From IMG/VR virus record IMGVR_UViG_3300011254_000441, positions 1 to 23,257 of that record: a stretch of 23,257 nucleotides of DNA. The stretch is one strand, 5' to 3'. Positions 6,669 through 13,882 of the stretch are shown in pieces; the stretch's first letter is position 1; every line of letters begins with the position of its first letter. Source of the DNA: a virus. The position numbers and the translations under genes were made by a program. The notes under the pieces were generated by a model, which was given only the letters and a program-made list of their open reading frames with translations, searched no databases and was not told where the DNA came from.

Positions 6669-6885
6669 AGAAGGCGAAATGACTACAGGTCAAATATATG
6701 AACGATTAGTGAATTATCAAGCACATTCTTCTAAGACTAGAAGAAAGAACAAACACATTAATGTTACAATGTGTTCACTAGGTCAAATCCTAAAAAGAAA
6801 GGACTTCCGAAAGGTAGGTTTTGTTGAAAGAGACTACCGTAAAGGAATCAAAGCCCAAGTTATATGGGCGACTAAGGAGGAATAA
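6622..6885 (+). CDS. Small winged-helix-like protein B
   Basis: The product has 87 residues. It starts behind GGAGGAATAAAA, the recurring ribosome-binding pattern of this operon. The segments M-T-T-G-Q-I-Y-E-R-L, M-C-S-L-G-Q-I-L-K-R and V-G-F-V align with those of the preceding protein (S-T-D-Q-V-Y-N-H-L, M-S-E-L-G-R-L-L, V-G-I), so the pair looks like an old tandem duplication. Between the helices is a basic stretch S-K-T-R-R-K-N-K-H. It probably binds DNA; the exact function is unknown. Confidence 0.65.
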   Translation: MKHKRTQAIIVKILNEEGEMTTGQIYERLVNYQAHSSKTRRKNKHINVTMCSLGQILKRKDFRKVGFVERDYRKGIKAQVIWATKEE

Positions 6886-6887
6886 TA

Positions 6888-7112
6888 ATGTCAATTAAAG
6901 ATAGAGCAATAGAAAAAATAGAAGAAATACATAACAGATTAGTAGGTTACAAAGAACTACTTGAAAAACTGACTGATATAGAAATGATTTATGATGGCTT
7001 AGATTGGTTTGATGTTTACAAACCCCATCATATAGATATTGAATTACCTAGAGCAATGTACGAAGTCGAATCTAAAATAGAACAATTAGAATCTAAGTTG
7101 GAGAGGATATAA
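6888..7112 (+). CDS. Small coiled-coil protein
   Basis: The product has 74 residues behind a strong AAGGAGGAATAATA. Heptad-like hydrophobics occur at both ends (I-E-K-I-E-E-I-H-N-R-L and V-E-S-K-I-E-Q-L-E-S-K-L). A central aromatic patch G-L-D-W-F-D-V-Y separates two predicted helices. It stops at a TAATG overlap with the RFC small subunit gene and is therefore translationally coupled to it. It may be a small partner of the clamp loader, by position only. Confidence 0.7.
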   Translation: MSIKDRAIEKIEEIHNRLVGYKELLEKLTDIEMIYDGLDWFDVYKPHHIDIELPRAMYEVESKIEQLESKLERI

Positions 7113-8020
7113 TGCTATGGACTGAAAAATATAGACCAAGTAAATTAGGAGATGTAGTCGGACAAGAACACTTTGTCATGGATGCTACACATTGGGCAAT
7201 AAACAAAGAGATGCCAAACCTACTAATCTATGGAGGTTCGGGAACAGGTAAAACTACCGTAGCCCTAGCCTTGGCAAATAGTGTCCTAGGTAAAGACACT
7301 CCAAGTAATTTCTTTGAAGTCAATGCTTCCGATGACAGGAGACTAGAAACGGTAAGAACAAGAATAAAAGAAATTGCTCAAAGTGGTAAAATTGGAGATG
7401 TTCCTTTCCGAATAATCCTGTTGGATGAAATGGATGGAATGACTAATGATGCTCAAGCGGCACTGAAAAGAATGATGGAGAGATATTCAAAGAACATTAG
7501 ATTCATAATTACATGTAACAACCGAAACAAAATCATCTATGCTTTACAGTCTAGATGTGCTAATTACCATTTCAAAAGAATAGGGTTTGAAGTTGTTGAA
7601 GAGGTAGTTGCCAAGATTCTCAATGATGAGGGGCAGTCCTTCAACGCTGATGAATTGAGACAGTTTATATATGCCTTTAACGGTGATTTAAGACGGACAA
7701 TCACTGAACTTCAAGCCTCTATCGCAACGGGTAGTCGGTTGAGCGTTCAAGTTGAAAATGGACTCAAACAGTATGAAAAAATAATAATTGAAATAACAAA
7801 TAAAAACCCAAATGAAGTTTTAACAAATCTACATGATTTAATCTATGACGGATTCTCCATCAAGGAAATCTGTATAGGTTTACATGACTATGTTATTGCA
7901 TCCGAGATGGATAGCAATACAAAATTAAAATTCCTGCGAGTAATTGGAGAAGGCGAATGGCGTTCCCTAAACATGACCCCGAAGTTACTCGCTTCATGGA
8001 TGGTGGGAAACCTAATATAA
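7112..8020 (+). CDS. rfcS: Replication factor C small subunit (clamp loader ATPase)
   Basis: This AAA+ ATPase opens the sliding clamp and loads it at primer ends. The product has 302 residues, a little shorter than the roughly 320 of cellular RFC-S. It begins with the family signature M-L-W-T-E-K-Y-R-P. Walker A is G-G-S-G-T-G-K47-T-T. Walker B is L-L-D105-E-M-D, with D-E-M in place of D-E-A-D. Sensor 1 is T-C-N-N and the trans-acting arginine motif is S-R-C at 147-149. The C-terminal helical collar follows. The start overlaps the preceding stop (TAATG). It pairs with the RFC-L-like ATPase at 5581 and the clamp at 10590. It is expected to be active. Confidence 0.95.
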   Translation: MLWTEKYRPSKLGDVVGQEHFVMDATHWAINKEMPNLLIYGGSGTGKTTVALALANSVLGKDTPSNFFEVNASDDRRLETVRTRIKEIAQSGKIGDVPFRIILLDEMDGMTNDAQAALKRMMERYSKNIRFIITCNNRNKIIYALQSRCANYHFKRIGFEVVEEVVAKILNDEGQSFNADELRQFIYAFNGDLRRTITELQASIATGSRLSVQVENGLKQYEKIIIEITNKNPNEVLTNLHDLIYDGFSIKEICIGLHDYVIASEMDSNTKLKFLRVIGEGEWRSLNMTPKLLASWMVGNLI

Positions 8021-8034
8021 GGAGGAAAAAAAAT

Positions 8035-9246
8035 ATGCAAAACGAAATAAGTAAAGCGGCAGAGAAGTTGGGTATCAGTGTTACTGATGCTCAATCGAAA
8101 TTTGAAAGTATATGTGAAGAAAATAAGGTATCTACGGATTCACCTTTAGCAAAAGGATTGTGGCGAAGTTATGCTTCTCAACAATTGCGAATGATGCGAA
8201 CAGACAGTACAGAAGGACAGACAGGAAAGAAAGGATTCGGAGACAATGCGTTTGGATTCTTTATCTCACTTGAAGAACCTAGAGACATGATGGCATACAA
8301 TCGAAAGCGAGCAATTGATGAATGGGGTCGTGACCCTTACAATGCACATAATACTGGCTTGGTAGCAACAGCAGAAAAGAATGAACAAGGCAAATATGTT
8401 GTCTCTAGATACTACCAAGGTGAAGAACAGACTAGAATAATGAATCAATTAGCCGATGGTGCTGAATACCTAGAAGACGGTAGCATTATCATTCCTTTGG
8501 ATTCTCAACAACGCTATCAAAATGGCGGAGAGAATAGAAACTACGGAAAGCCTCTAGCAAAGGAACTTATGCGCCGAAGCGGAGTGTTCATTGGTAAGAT
8601 TGGAGATGATACCGAATACAAGAAGTATTACTTTTCATACAAGAACGAAGGTGGAGAAAAGTTCTCACCAAACACCTTTGAGTGGCTACATATGAGTGTT
8701 ATTAAGGACTCTAATAGAGACGGATATATCTACGGATATTCTATGAAAACTTTAGGAAGTTTGGCTTTGAATGCGGAACAAGACCCCGACGGTGATGTGT
8801 TCCGAATTACAGAAGGTCTAAGTCCTTTGGATATGGCTAGTTCTATCGTTGCTGATAATGTTGCTTCTTTGACTCTACTTGATGCAAAGCACTTGGAGTT
8901 AAGAGACATGCCATCAGCAGATAGATTCGTCTTGACAATGGGGACTGTTTGTAATATGAACATGACTCCAACATCAAACGGTAATAGAATCATTAACTTG
9001 ACAGACTTAAATGCTGACTTCGATTATGATACAGACGGAATGACAACTTGTTGGATTCCTAAGCACATCAACATTGACTTTGGTATTGGTTCGGAAGTGG
9101 TAGTAGTAGGTAGAACCTCTCAAAGAGAAGGTGAAGACGGCTACGAACCCGCTACAATCAACCTTTCGGGACTATTGGTTACTGAAAGAAAGGGACAAGT
9201 AGAAGAAATTTCGGAGGCTCAAGAAGAGAACCTAGATTGGTTTTGA
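8035..9246 (+). CDS. Probable single-stranded DNA-binding protein (RPA/SSB-like)
   Basis: The product has 403 residues from the ATG at 8035, which has AAGGAGG upstream; an in-frame ATG at 7957 would run back into the RFC gene. The N-terminal 60 residues are helical. A central region is rich in aromatic and basic residues (R-R-S-G-V-F-I-G-K-I, K-K-Y-Y-F-S-Y). A C-terminal part has OB-like strands (G-S-E-V-V-V-V-G-R-T, I-N-L-S-G-L-L-V-T-E). The last residues are acidic and end D-W-F, like the acidic aromatic protein-docking tail of bacterial and phage SSBs. Its position between the clamp loader and clamp genes suits an ssDNA coat protein. This is inferred from tail, layout and context; no classical RPA zinc motif is present. 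Confidence 0.55.
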   Translation: MQNEISKAAEKLGISVTDAQSKFESICEENKVSTDSPLAKGLWRSYASQQLRMMRTDSTEGQTGKKGFGDNAFGFFISLEEPRDMMAYNRKRAIDEWGRDPYNAHNTGLVATAEKNEQGKYVVSRYYQGEEQTRIMNQLADGAEYLEDGSIIIPLDSQQRYQNGGENRNYGKPLAKELMRRSGVFIGKIGDDTEYKKYYFSYKNEGGEKFSPNTFEWLHMSVIKDSNRDGYIYGYSMKTLGSLALNAEQDPDGDVFRITEGLSPLDMASSIVADNVASLTLLDAKHLELRDMPSADRFVLTMGTVCNMNMTPTSNGNRIINLTDLNADFDYDTDGMTTCWIPKHINIDFGIGSEVVVVGRTSQREGEDGYEPATINLSGLLVTERKGQVEEISEAQEENLDWF

Positions 9247-9360
9247 TTAACACTCATGCTATTTTGTGATAACACTAGGCGCAATAATAGTAGCCGTGTA
9301 AGTGTGGCGGTTGAATGACACTCAAATAGGTGCAAAGCCTATATCTTAAGAGGAATAAAT
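9247..9360 (+). promoter_or_regulatory. Longest gap inside the replication operon; possible promoter or RNA element
   Basis: This 114-base stretch interrupts an otherwise gapless gene train. TAACACT occurs twice (9248-9254 and 9270-9276). Two short pairings are possible: TAGGC 9276-9280 with GCCTA 9337-9341, and inside it AGTGT 9301-9305 with ACACT 9318-9322. A TATATC stretch lies near 9341 and AAGAGGAATAAAT precedes the next ATG. It may hold an internal promoter, operator or leader. I see no convincing gene; a 20-codon ORF at 9256 lacks a ribosome-binding site. Confidence 0.4.
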
Positions 9361-9588
9361 ATGATAACATTAGCAGATAAATTAATTATGACAGATAGAG
9401 CGACGATTCCGGTAGACAAATTACAACATGTGTCTTATCAGTATTTGACAAACATAGAAGGAAAGAAAGAAGTTGAAGTAAAACTATACACGGCAAATCC
9501 AAATCCGGTAATACAAACTTGTAGTGGTAAAGTTCTAGAGGATTTTCTACACATGCTGAAACTAGAAAAAATGGGGTATTCGGAATGA
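9361..9588 (+). CDS. Small protein, tandem pair member 1
   Basis: The product has 75 residues, starting at ATG behind AAGAGGAATAAAT. It is beta-rich: D-K-L-Q-H-V-S-Y-Q-Y-L, then E-V-E-V-K-L-Y-T-A, then a C-terminal helix V-L-E-D-F-L-H-M-L-K. The next gene has the same order of segments and similar length, which suggests a duplicated fold. It has one cysteine and no membrane segment. It overlaps the next start (ATGA). The function is unknown; it sits just after the operon gap and before the RecA-like ATPase. Confidence 0.7.
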   Translation: MITLADKLIMTDRATIPVDKLQHVSYQYLTNIEGKKEVEVKLYTANPNPVIQTCSGKVLEDFLHMLKLEKMGYSE

Positions 9589-9818
9589 GTGATGTAATTA
9601 CTATTACGGATTCCTTTATTGAAAAGGACAACACTTGGATTGTAGATTTCAAGAATATTGACTTCATTACATGGAAAGAAAACTATGATACAAAGTCTTA
9701 CTTCGTTAAGTTGCACATAGGAGCAAAGGAAACTAGACTACAACTAGGATATAAAGAAGAAGTAGAGGAATTAATTACTTCTTGGAAAAAAAGTAGAGGT
9801 GAAAACAATGATGAATAA
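9585..9818 (+). CDS. Small protein, tandem pair member 2
   Basis: The product has 77 residues and starts at the ATGA overlap with the preceding gene. The segments W-I-V-D-F-K-N-I-D-F-I-T-W, Y-F-V-K-L-H-I-G-A and E-E-V-E-E-L-I-T-S-W are in the same order as strand, strand and helix segments of the previous protein. Identity is low, but the pattern and length fit a diverged duplicate. Its end overlaps the Sak4-like gene by 11 bases. No known family is recognised. Confidence 0.7.
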   Translation: MSDVITITDSFIEKDNTWIVDFKNIDFITWKENYDTKSYFVKLHIGAKETRLQLGYKEEVEELITSWKKSRGENNDE

Positions 9819-10593
9819 AAATAAAAAAACAGAAATAAACATAGAAAGTCTTAGAAGCAAACTTCTAAAACAAACTGAACAGCATAAGAATGCCCCTAAG
9901 AGAATTAGAGTTGGTATTGAAGGAGATGCTAAGACAGGTAAAACTGGTCTAGCAATGGATATGACAAAGAAAACATTCTATTTAGATGTAGACAACGGTT
10001 CAGTTCCGACTTGGCAAACAAACCATGAATCAACAGATAGAATTATTATTTTCAATCCTGCTGAACATAATGAAGACGGAGAGTTCCTACCTTACGAAAC
10101 TCAAGGAAACATTCGTTCTTTTATTGCGTTGGCAAAACAGACAGCGAAAACAGAAGAGATTGTATTTGTTTGGGATGGCGTAGATACTTGGCTAGATTAC
10201 TGTACACTGTACATGGCAGGAATGGAGACTTCAAGAATGCGACCTATGAAGACTTCTAAGCAACAAGACTGGTTTCATAGAAACCAACCTTTCAAAGAAG
10301 TTATGAAAGAGATGGAAGCAATAGATTGCGACCAAATCTACATAACTCATACTAAGCCACCTTTTAGAGATGAACCTGCCCAACCCATATGGAATCGTTG
10401 GGACTCTCATCTATGGACTGTTCTACAAACGACTCAAAGAAACACACAGAAAGGAATGGAGTACTTTGTTACTGTTAAAAGCAGTAAATACAATCCTTCT
10501 CTTCTTGGTAAAAGAGTTTCTTTCCTTTCAGTTAATCGAACAGGAGAAGTTGTTTGGACTGGGTTCAAAGAATTAAAAGAGGGAAATGTATGA
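9808..10593 (+). CDS. Sak4/RecA-like ATPase (phage AAA_24-type nucleotide-binding protein)
   Basis: The product has 261 residues. The ATG at 9808 follows GAGGTG; a GTG at 9799 is a weaker alternative. After a charged N-terminus, the core begins R-I-R-V-G-I-E-G-D-A-K-T-G-K45-T-G (Walker A). The first acidic strand is F-Y-L-D-V-D-N-G. Walker B is I-V-F-V-W-D123-G-V-D. A sensor-like strand I-Y-I-T-H-T-K-P-P follows. This order matches the single-domain RecA-like Sak4 ATPases of phages, which assist annealing and recombination with an SSB partner. Its closeness to the probable SSB gene fits that role. It overlaps the sliding-clamp gene by four bases. Confidence 0.75.
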   Translation: MMNKNKKTEINIESLRSKLLKQTEQHKNAPKRIRVGIEGDAKTGKTGLAMDMTKKTFYLDVDNGSVPTWQTNHESTDRIIIFNPAEHNEDGEFLPYETQGNIRSFIALAKQTAKTEEIVFVWDGVDTWLDYCTLYMAGMETSRMRPMKTSKQQDWFHRNQPFKEVMKEMEAIDCDQIYITHTKPPFRDEPAQPIWNRWDSHLWTVLQTTQRNTQKGMEYFVTVKSSKYNPSLLGKRVSFLSVNRTGEVVWTGFKELKEGNV

Positions 10594-11375
10594 AATTTAC
10601 AATAGACGCAAAGGATTTTAGAACAGGATTAGAAGACATAATGGGTAGTGGCAAATACGCTCAAACCGGAGGAATCAAAGCCGGTATTTTATCCGAATAT
10701 GTTTTCCTAGACTTGACAGAAAACAACGACGCTAATTTAGCACTATGGAATGGTGATGGTAGTTACATCAACAAAATAGTTCTTGATGCTACAATACTAG
10801 ACGACACTATAAACAATGCAACTGTAAACATCAAAACACTACTTCCCTTCTTGAAAAAAATGTCGGGTGAAATAGAAATAGCAATTCGAGATAGAGTGGT
10901 TATTTCTTCTCTCGGTGATGGTAGTAATACTGAAATTACTTTGCCTAGAGTTAATCAACACCCTCACCACGAAGTTATTCAAAGACTTTACTTAATGGAT
11001 TTAAAGTTGGAAGGTGAAATGCCTCAATTTAATGGTACTTCATTCGAGGGAAGTTTTGAAATGCCTACTTCTGTTTTTAAAGAAGTAATTAACCAATGTG
11101 AATTGATAGGAACAGGGGTCTATAAATTAGATTTTGTTTTCGATAAAACGGATTTAAGTAAGGTTGAGATTTCCTCAACGGTAGTTGGAGTTAAAGGATA
11201 TACTACTACAGTAGATGTAGAAAACGGAAAGGGTTATTCAGCAACAGTGGCTTTTACAGGCCCACTTCATAGATTCTTCAAAGGAGAAACAATTACCTTC
11301 TATGTTAAAGACGAGTTCCCTATACTAATGGTGGGAGAAAACAGGCTTCTAGTAAAAGTGCCTCACACGGAATAA
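10590..11375 (+). CDS. pcn: PCNA-like sliding clamp
   Basis: This ring protein would tether polymerase and other replication enzymes to DNA. The product has 261 residues, near the family's 245-260. The ATG at 10590 overlaps the upstream stop (ATGA) behind GAGGGA; an ATG at 10554 is less likely. The N-terminal M-K-F-T-I-D-A-K-D-F is clamp-like. The protein shows the repeating strand/helix halves of a two-domain clamp, including P-F-L-K-K-M-S-G-E-I-E-I-A-I in the middle and V-F-K-E-V-I-N-Q-C in the second half. The C-terminal K-D-E-F-P-I-L-M-V matches the conserved 'P-L-x-I' segment of PCNA. Sequence drift is high, so the identification rests on fold pattern plus context: clamp loader upstream, polymerase downstream, and PIP boxes in two other proteins. 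Confidence 0.8.
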   Translation: MKFTIDAKDFRTGLEDIMGSGKYAQTGGIKAGILSEYVFLDLTENNDANLALWNGDGSYINKIVLDATILDDTINNATVNIKTLLPFLKKMSGEIEIAIRDRVVISSLGDGSNTEITLPRVNQHPHHEVIQRLYLMDLKLEGEMPQFNGTSFEGSFEMPTSVFKEVINQCELIGTGVYKLDFVFDKTDLSKVEISSTVVGVKGYTTTVDVENGKGYSATVAFTGPLHRFFKGETITFYVKDEFPILMVGENRLLVKVPHTE

Positions 11376-11383
11376 GTGAAAAA

Positions 11384-13129
11384 ATGATAATTACAAATAA
11401 CAATAACAATATTTACCTCTCTTGGAGAGACAACAAAGGAAACAAAGTGATTAAGAATGATACTTACAAGCCTTATTTTTATATTAAAGAAAGTTCTAGA
11501 GAACCTGCTACTTACAAAGTAAGCAAAACAATCATTAGAGACTTTGAATATGAGCGTGGAGACTGGACTAATTTAGAAGGTGACAAACTAAAAAAGGTAT
11601 ATGTTGATATGCCAAAGGATATTTACAAGGCCAAAGAAAACTTTTCTCAAACCTATGAAGCAGATGTTCCCTTTCACTATAGGTATGCAATTGACAACAT
11701 TACTTCTATGCCGGAATACAATATGCGAAAGTGGTATTGGGATATGGAGTGGCAACAAGGTGGAGAACATGATGGAAAAATTACCGCCATTGTTTGTTAT
11801 GATAATTTTGATAAGCAATTTTATACTTGGTCTTGGCAACCTGTTGAAAACAAGAACATTGTAGAACCTACTGTTGAAGAACATAATTGTATTATGTTCA
11901 TGGAAGAAACAGAAGAAGCAATGATTCGTCAATTCTTAATGTGTATTGAAATGTGCGACCCCGACATGTTAATTGCTTGGTTTGGTTTGAAGTTCGATTT
12001 ACCCAAGTTATTAGAAAGGTGTTGCGCTTTAGATATAAACCCACTAGGGATATCACCACTAAGAGTAGTTGATGGTATTTACTTCAAGGATGAAAAGTGG
12101 GTGTTTACTAAGGGAGACGGATATGGCCCAACAGCCCAACCAATAAAGGGTAGAATTACTCTTAACTTGGACTTGGCTTTTGAAAGGCAATGGAATGATG
12201 CCCAAAGAGGAACACTACCTAGCCTATCATTAGACTATGTTTCAAAGACATTATTCGGAGAAGGAAAGCATACCGAGACTAAGTTTCAAGACCCAAATGA
12301 GTTCTACAGAAGAGGTTGGATTGAAGACCCATCAGCCTACTTACAATACGCAATAATAGATGTTGAATTGCTTAGAAAAATAGACGAAGAAAACTTTACT
12401 TCCGAGGCTATTCTTTCTTTACAAAGACTACTTCTAGCACCATTCGATGCTTGTTTCTTTGCATCTAATATGGGTTCTATGTATTTTATGCGTAATGCTT
12501 GGTGGAAAGCACCAACAGGTAGTAAGCCTAAACATAAAGTATGTGATTCATGCGGCTACAAAAACCCCAATGATAAGAAACTAAAAACATGTAAGCGGTG
12601 TAAAGAAAGTCTTTCTTATTCCGGTGCTATGATTTACAATCCGTTGGATGAAAACACTAATGGTTTGCATAACAATGTTGCGGCATTTGATTTTGCAGGA
12701 CTATATCCAAGTATGATTATTGCTAGGAATATTTCTTTTGAAACTAAGAGTAATGTAGAAACCGTATTTGGTGCTGATTTGAATACTCCTCAAAACTTGA
12801 AAAGTGTTGGTGAAGACTACAAAAGAAAAATGTTGTATTACACTACAGAAGAATTGGGACTATTGCCTAAGTCTTTGTTGGCCTTGAAAGACTTGAGAAA
12901 CGAATACAAGGCTAATATGAAAGAGGCTAGAAACAGTGGAGACAAAGAGCAAACTGCTAAGTGGAATAATAATCAAATGGCGGTCAAGCGACTCATGGCA
13001 TCCTTCTACGGAATCCTCGCTTACAAGGGGTTCGGTTGGGCTGATGTTGATTTAGCGGCTAGCATTACTGCTAGTGCGAGAGAGGCGATTAGACTAGCGG
13101 CATTTAAAGCAAAGGAGATGAAAGTATGA
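11384..13129 (+). CDS. polB: Family B DNA polymerase, N-terminal part (exonuclease, palm motifs A and B)
   Basis: The product has 581 residues and ends before the catalytic motif C, which is encoded 2 kb downstream at 15179. Proofreading motifs are present: Exo I W-D120-M-E122, Exo II W-F-G-L-K-F-D205 (the usual Asn is replaced), and Exo III Y322-x-x-x-D326. A four-cysteine zinc knuckle (C387, C390, C403, C406) is inserted just before motif A, D436-F-A-G-L-Y-P-S-M. Motif B reads K535-R-L-M-A-S-F-Y-G, with Ala where family members have Asn. The protein stops after K-A-K-E-M-K-V, exactly where the strand before motif C would begin. It must associate with the downstream part to be a polymerase, like the split PolB of Methanothermobacter. 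No intein ends are visible. Confidence 0.95.
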   Translation: MIITNNNNNIYLSWRDNKGNKVIKNDTYKPYFYIKESSREPATYKVSKTIIRDFEYERGDWTNLEGDKLKKVYVDMPKDIYKAKENFSQTYEADVPFHYRYAIDNITSMPEYNMRKWYWDMEWQQGGEHDGKITAIVCYDNFDKQFYTWSWQPVENKNIVEPTVEEHNCIMFMEETEEAMIRQFLMCIEMCDPDMLIAWFGLKFDLPKLLERCCALDINPLGISPLRVVDGIYFKDEKWVFTKGDGYGPTAQPIKGRITLNLDLAFERQWNDAQRGTLPSLSLDYVSKTLFGEGKHTETKFQDPNEFYRRGWIEDPSAYLQYAIIDVELLRKIDEENFTSEAILSLQRLLLAPFDACFFASNMGSMYFMRNAWWKAPTGSKPKHKVCDSCGYKNPNDKKLKTCKRCKESLSYSGAMIYNPLDENTNGLHNNVAAFDFAGLYPSMIIARNISFETKSNVETVFGADLNTPQNLKSVGEDYKRKMLYYTTEELGLLPKSLLALKDLRNEYKANMKEARNSGDKEQTAKWNNNQMAVKRLMASFYGILAYKGFGWADVDLAASITASAREAIRLAAFKAKEMKV

Positions 13130-13239
13130 AATGTAAAAAACCACTAAAACACAACCCTCAATTTGAAGGAAAGCACCATTGTAAACTATGTGAACAAGAA
13201 GCAAAAGAAGACGCATACAAATACTTAGGTGGTGAATAG
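13126..13239 (+). CDS. Cys/His microprotein
   Basis: The product has 37 residues and starts on the ATGA that overlaps the PolB N-part stop. It contains C3, then H-H-C19-K-L-C22, with His residues nearby, so it could bind one zinc ion. It is basic at the N-terminus and acidic at the C-terminus, and ends in Y-L-G-G-E. It is the first gene in the stretch that separates the two PolB halves. Confidence 0.6.
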   Translation: MKCKKPLKHNPQFEGKHHCKLCEQEAKEDAYKYLGGE

Positions 13240-13240
13240 A

Positions 13241-13585
13241 ATGGGTAGAGGAAAAACCAAAAAATTACACTCCGAAGTTATTCGAGAAGCAATAACAAAA
13301 ACATTAGAAGGTTTAGATATAAATAAAGAATATCCAAAGTCAAAACTCTATGATGAAATTATTGCATCATACCAAGAGATTCACAAAGACAAATATGGGA
13401 AATATAGTTCTCAACTTAGTCATAGAAACAGTAGTCCTAAAAGAAGAGTCTCGCAATTCTTTAATGCAAAAATTTGTAAAGAACATGGTTGGAAAACAGT
13501 TTATAAAAAGAGAGCCTGTTTTATTGATGGTGTTAAAATAAGTTACTTAGAGACCCCATATCTAGTGAGGATTAAAAATGAATAA
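13241..13585 (+). CDS. Basic hypothetical protein, possible DNA-binding
   Basis: The product has 114 residues; the ATG at 13241 has GGTGGTGAATAG just upstream. The protein is strongly basic (M-G-R-G-K-T-K-K at the N-terminus, S-P-K-R-R-V in the middle, V-Y-K-K-R-A). A helical first half (V-I-R-E-A-I-T-K-T-L) is followed by a region with S-K-L-Y-D-E-I and a strand-rich C-terminus. A winged-helix or other DNA-binding fold is likely but not certain. It overlaps the next gene by eight bases. Confidence 0.65.
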   Translation: MGRGKTKKLHSEVIREAITKTLEGLDINKEYPKSKLYDEIIASYQEIHKDKYGKYSSQLSHRNSSPKRRVSQFFNAKICKEHGWKTVYKKRACFIDGVKISYLETPYLVRIKNE

Positions 13586-13778
13586 AATATTTGAAAAATG
13601 GATTATAGATGAAATACAGAAGACTCAAGGGGTTTTTACCGCTAGAGAAATAGTAGAGAGGATTCTTGATAAGAGGGGTACTTCCCGTCATATTGGAGAT
13701 GTCTACTCAGCAACTTGGATTTGTAAGAAGCATTCAAAAAGGATAGGTCGTGGCCTGTTTGTTAAGGAGTCGGTTTGA
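13578..13778 (+). CDS. Small winged-helix-like protein C
   Basis: The product has 66 residues. The segments F-T-A-R-E-I-V-E-R-I-L (helix), S-A-T-W-I-C-K-K-H (recognition-like helix) and R-I-G-R-G-L-F-V (wing) follow the same layout as the two small proteins at 6426 and 6622. It is basic and short enough to be a single winged-helix domain. Its stop overlaps the next start (TGATG). A regulator or DNA-binding accessory protein is likely. Confidence 0.65.
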   Translation: MNKIFEKWIIDEIQKTQGVFTAREIVERILDKRGTSRHIGDVYSATWICKKHSKRIGRGLFVKESV

Positions 13779-13882
13779 TGAGTGACAAAGTAGTAATTTG
13801 CCAAGAATGTAATATCCATCTATATGATAAGGATATTGAAAAGAATAAATGTGTAGCATGTGGCGTGGAGGTGAAGGTGTGA
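13778..13882 (+). CDS. Zinc-ribbon microprotein 1
   Basis: The product has 34 residues. C8-Q-E-C11 and C25-V-A-C28 make a complete four-cysteine zinc ribbon. The tail G-V-E-V-K-V is encoded within the first 21-bp repeat, and the same peptide (G-V-E-V-K-A) ends the methyltransferase. Its stop overlaps the GTG start of the methyltransferase. It probably binds nucleic acid or a protein partner. Confidence 0.7.
   Translation: MSDKVVICQECNIHLYDKDIEKNKCVACGVEVKV
13862..13882 (+). repeat. 21-bp direct repeat, left copy, upstream of the methyltransferase gene
   Basis: GGCGTGGAGGTGAAGGTGTGA. It carries a GGAGGTG ribosome-binding site and a GTGA start/stop overlap. The right copy at 14605-14625 differs at one base, and the copies are 743 bp apart. 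Confidence 0.9.

Noticed and set aside
9256-9318. A 20-codon ORF starting with ATG in the operon gap
   Set aside because: It has no ribosome-binding site, no recognisable composition, and crosses the possible paired region. It is short enough to occur by chance.
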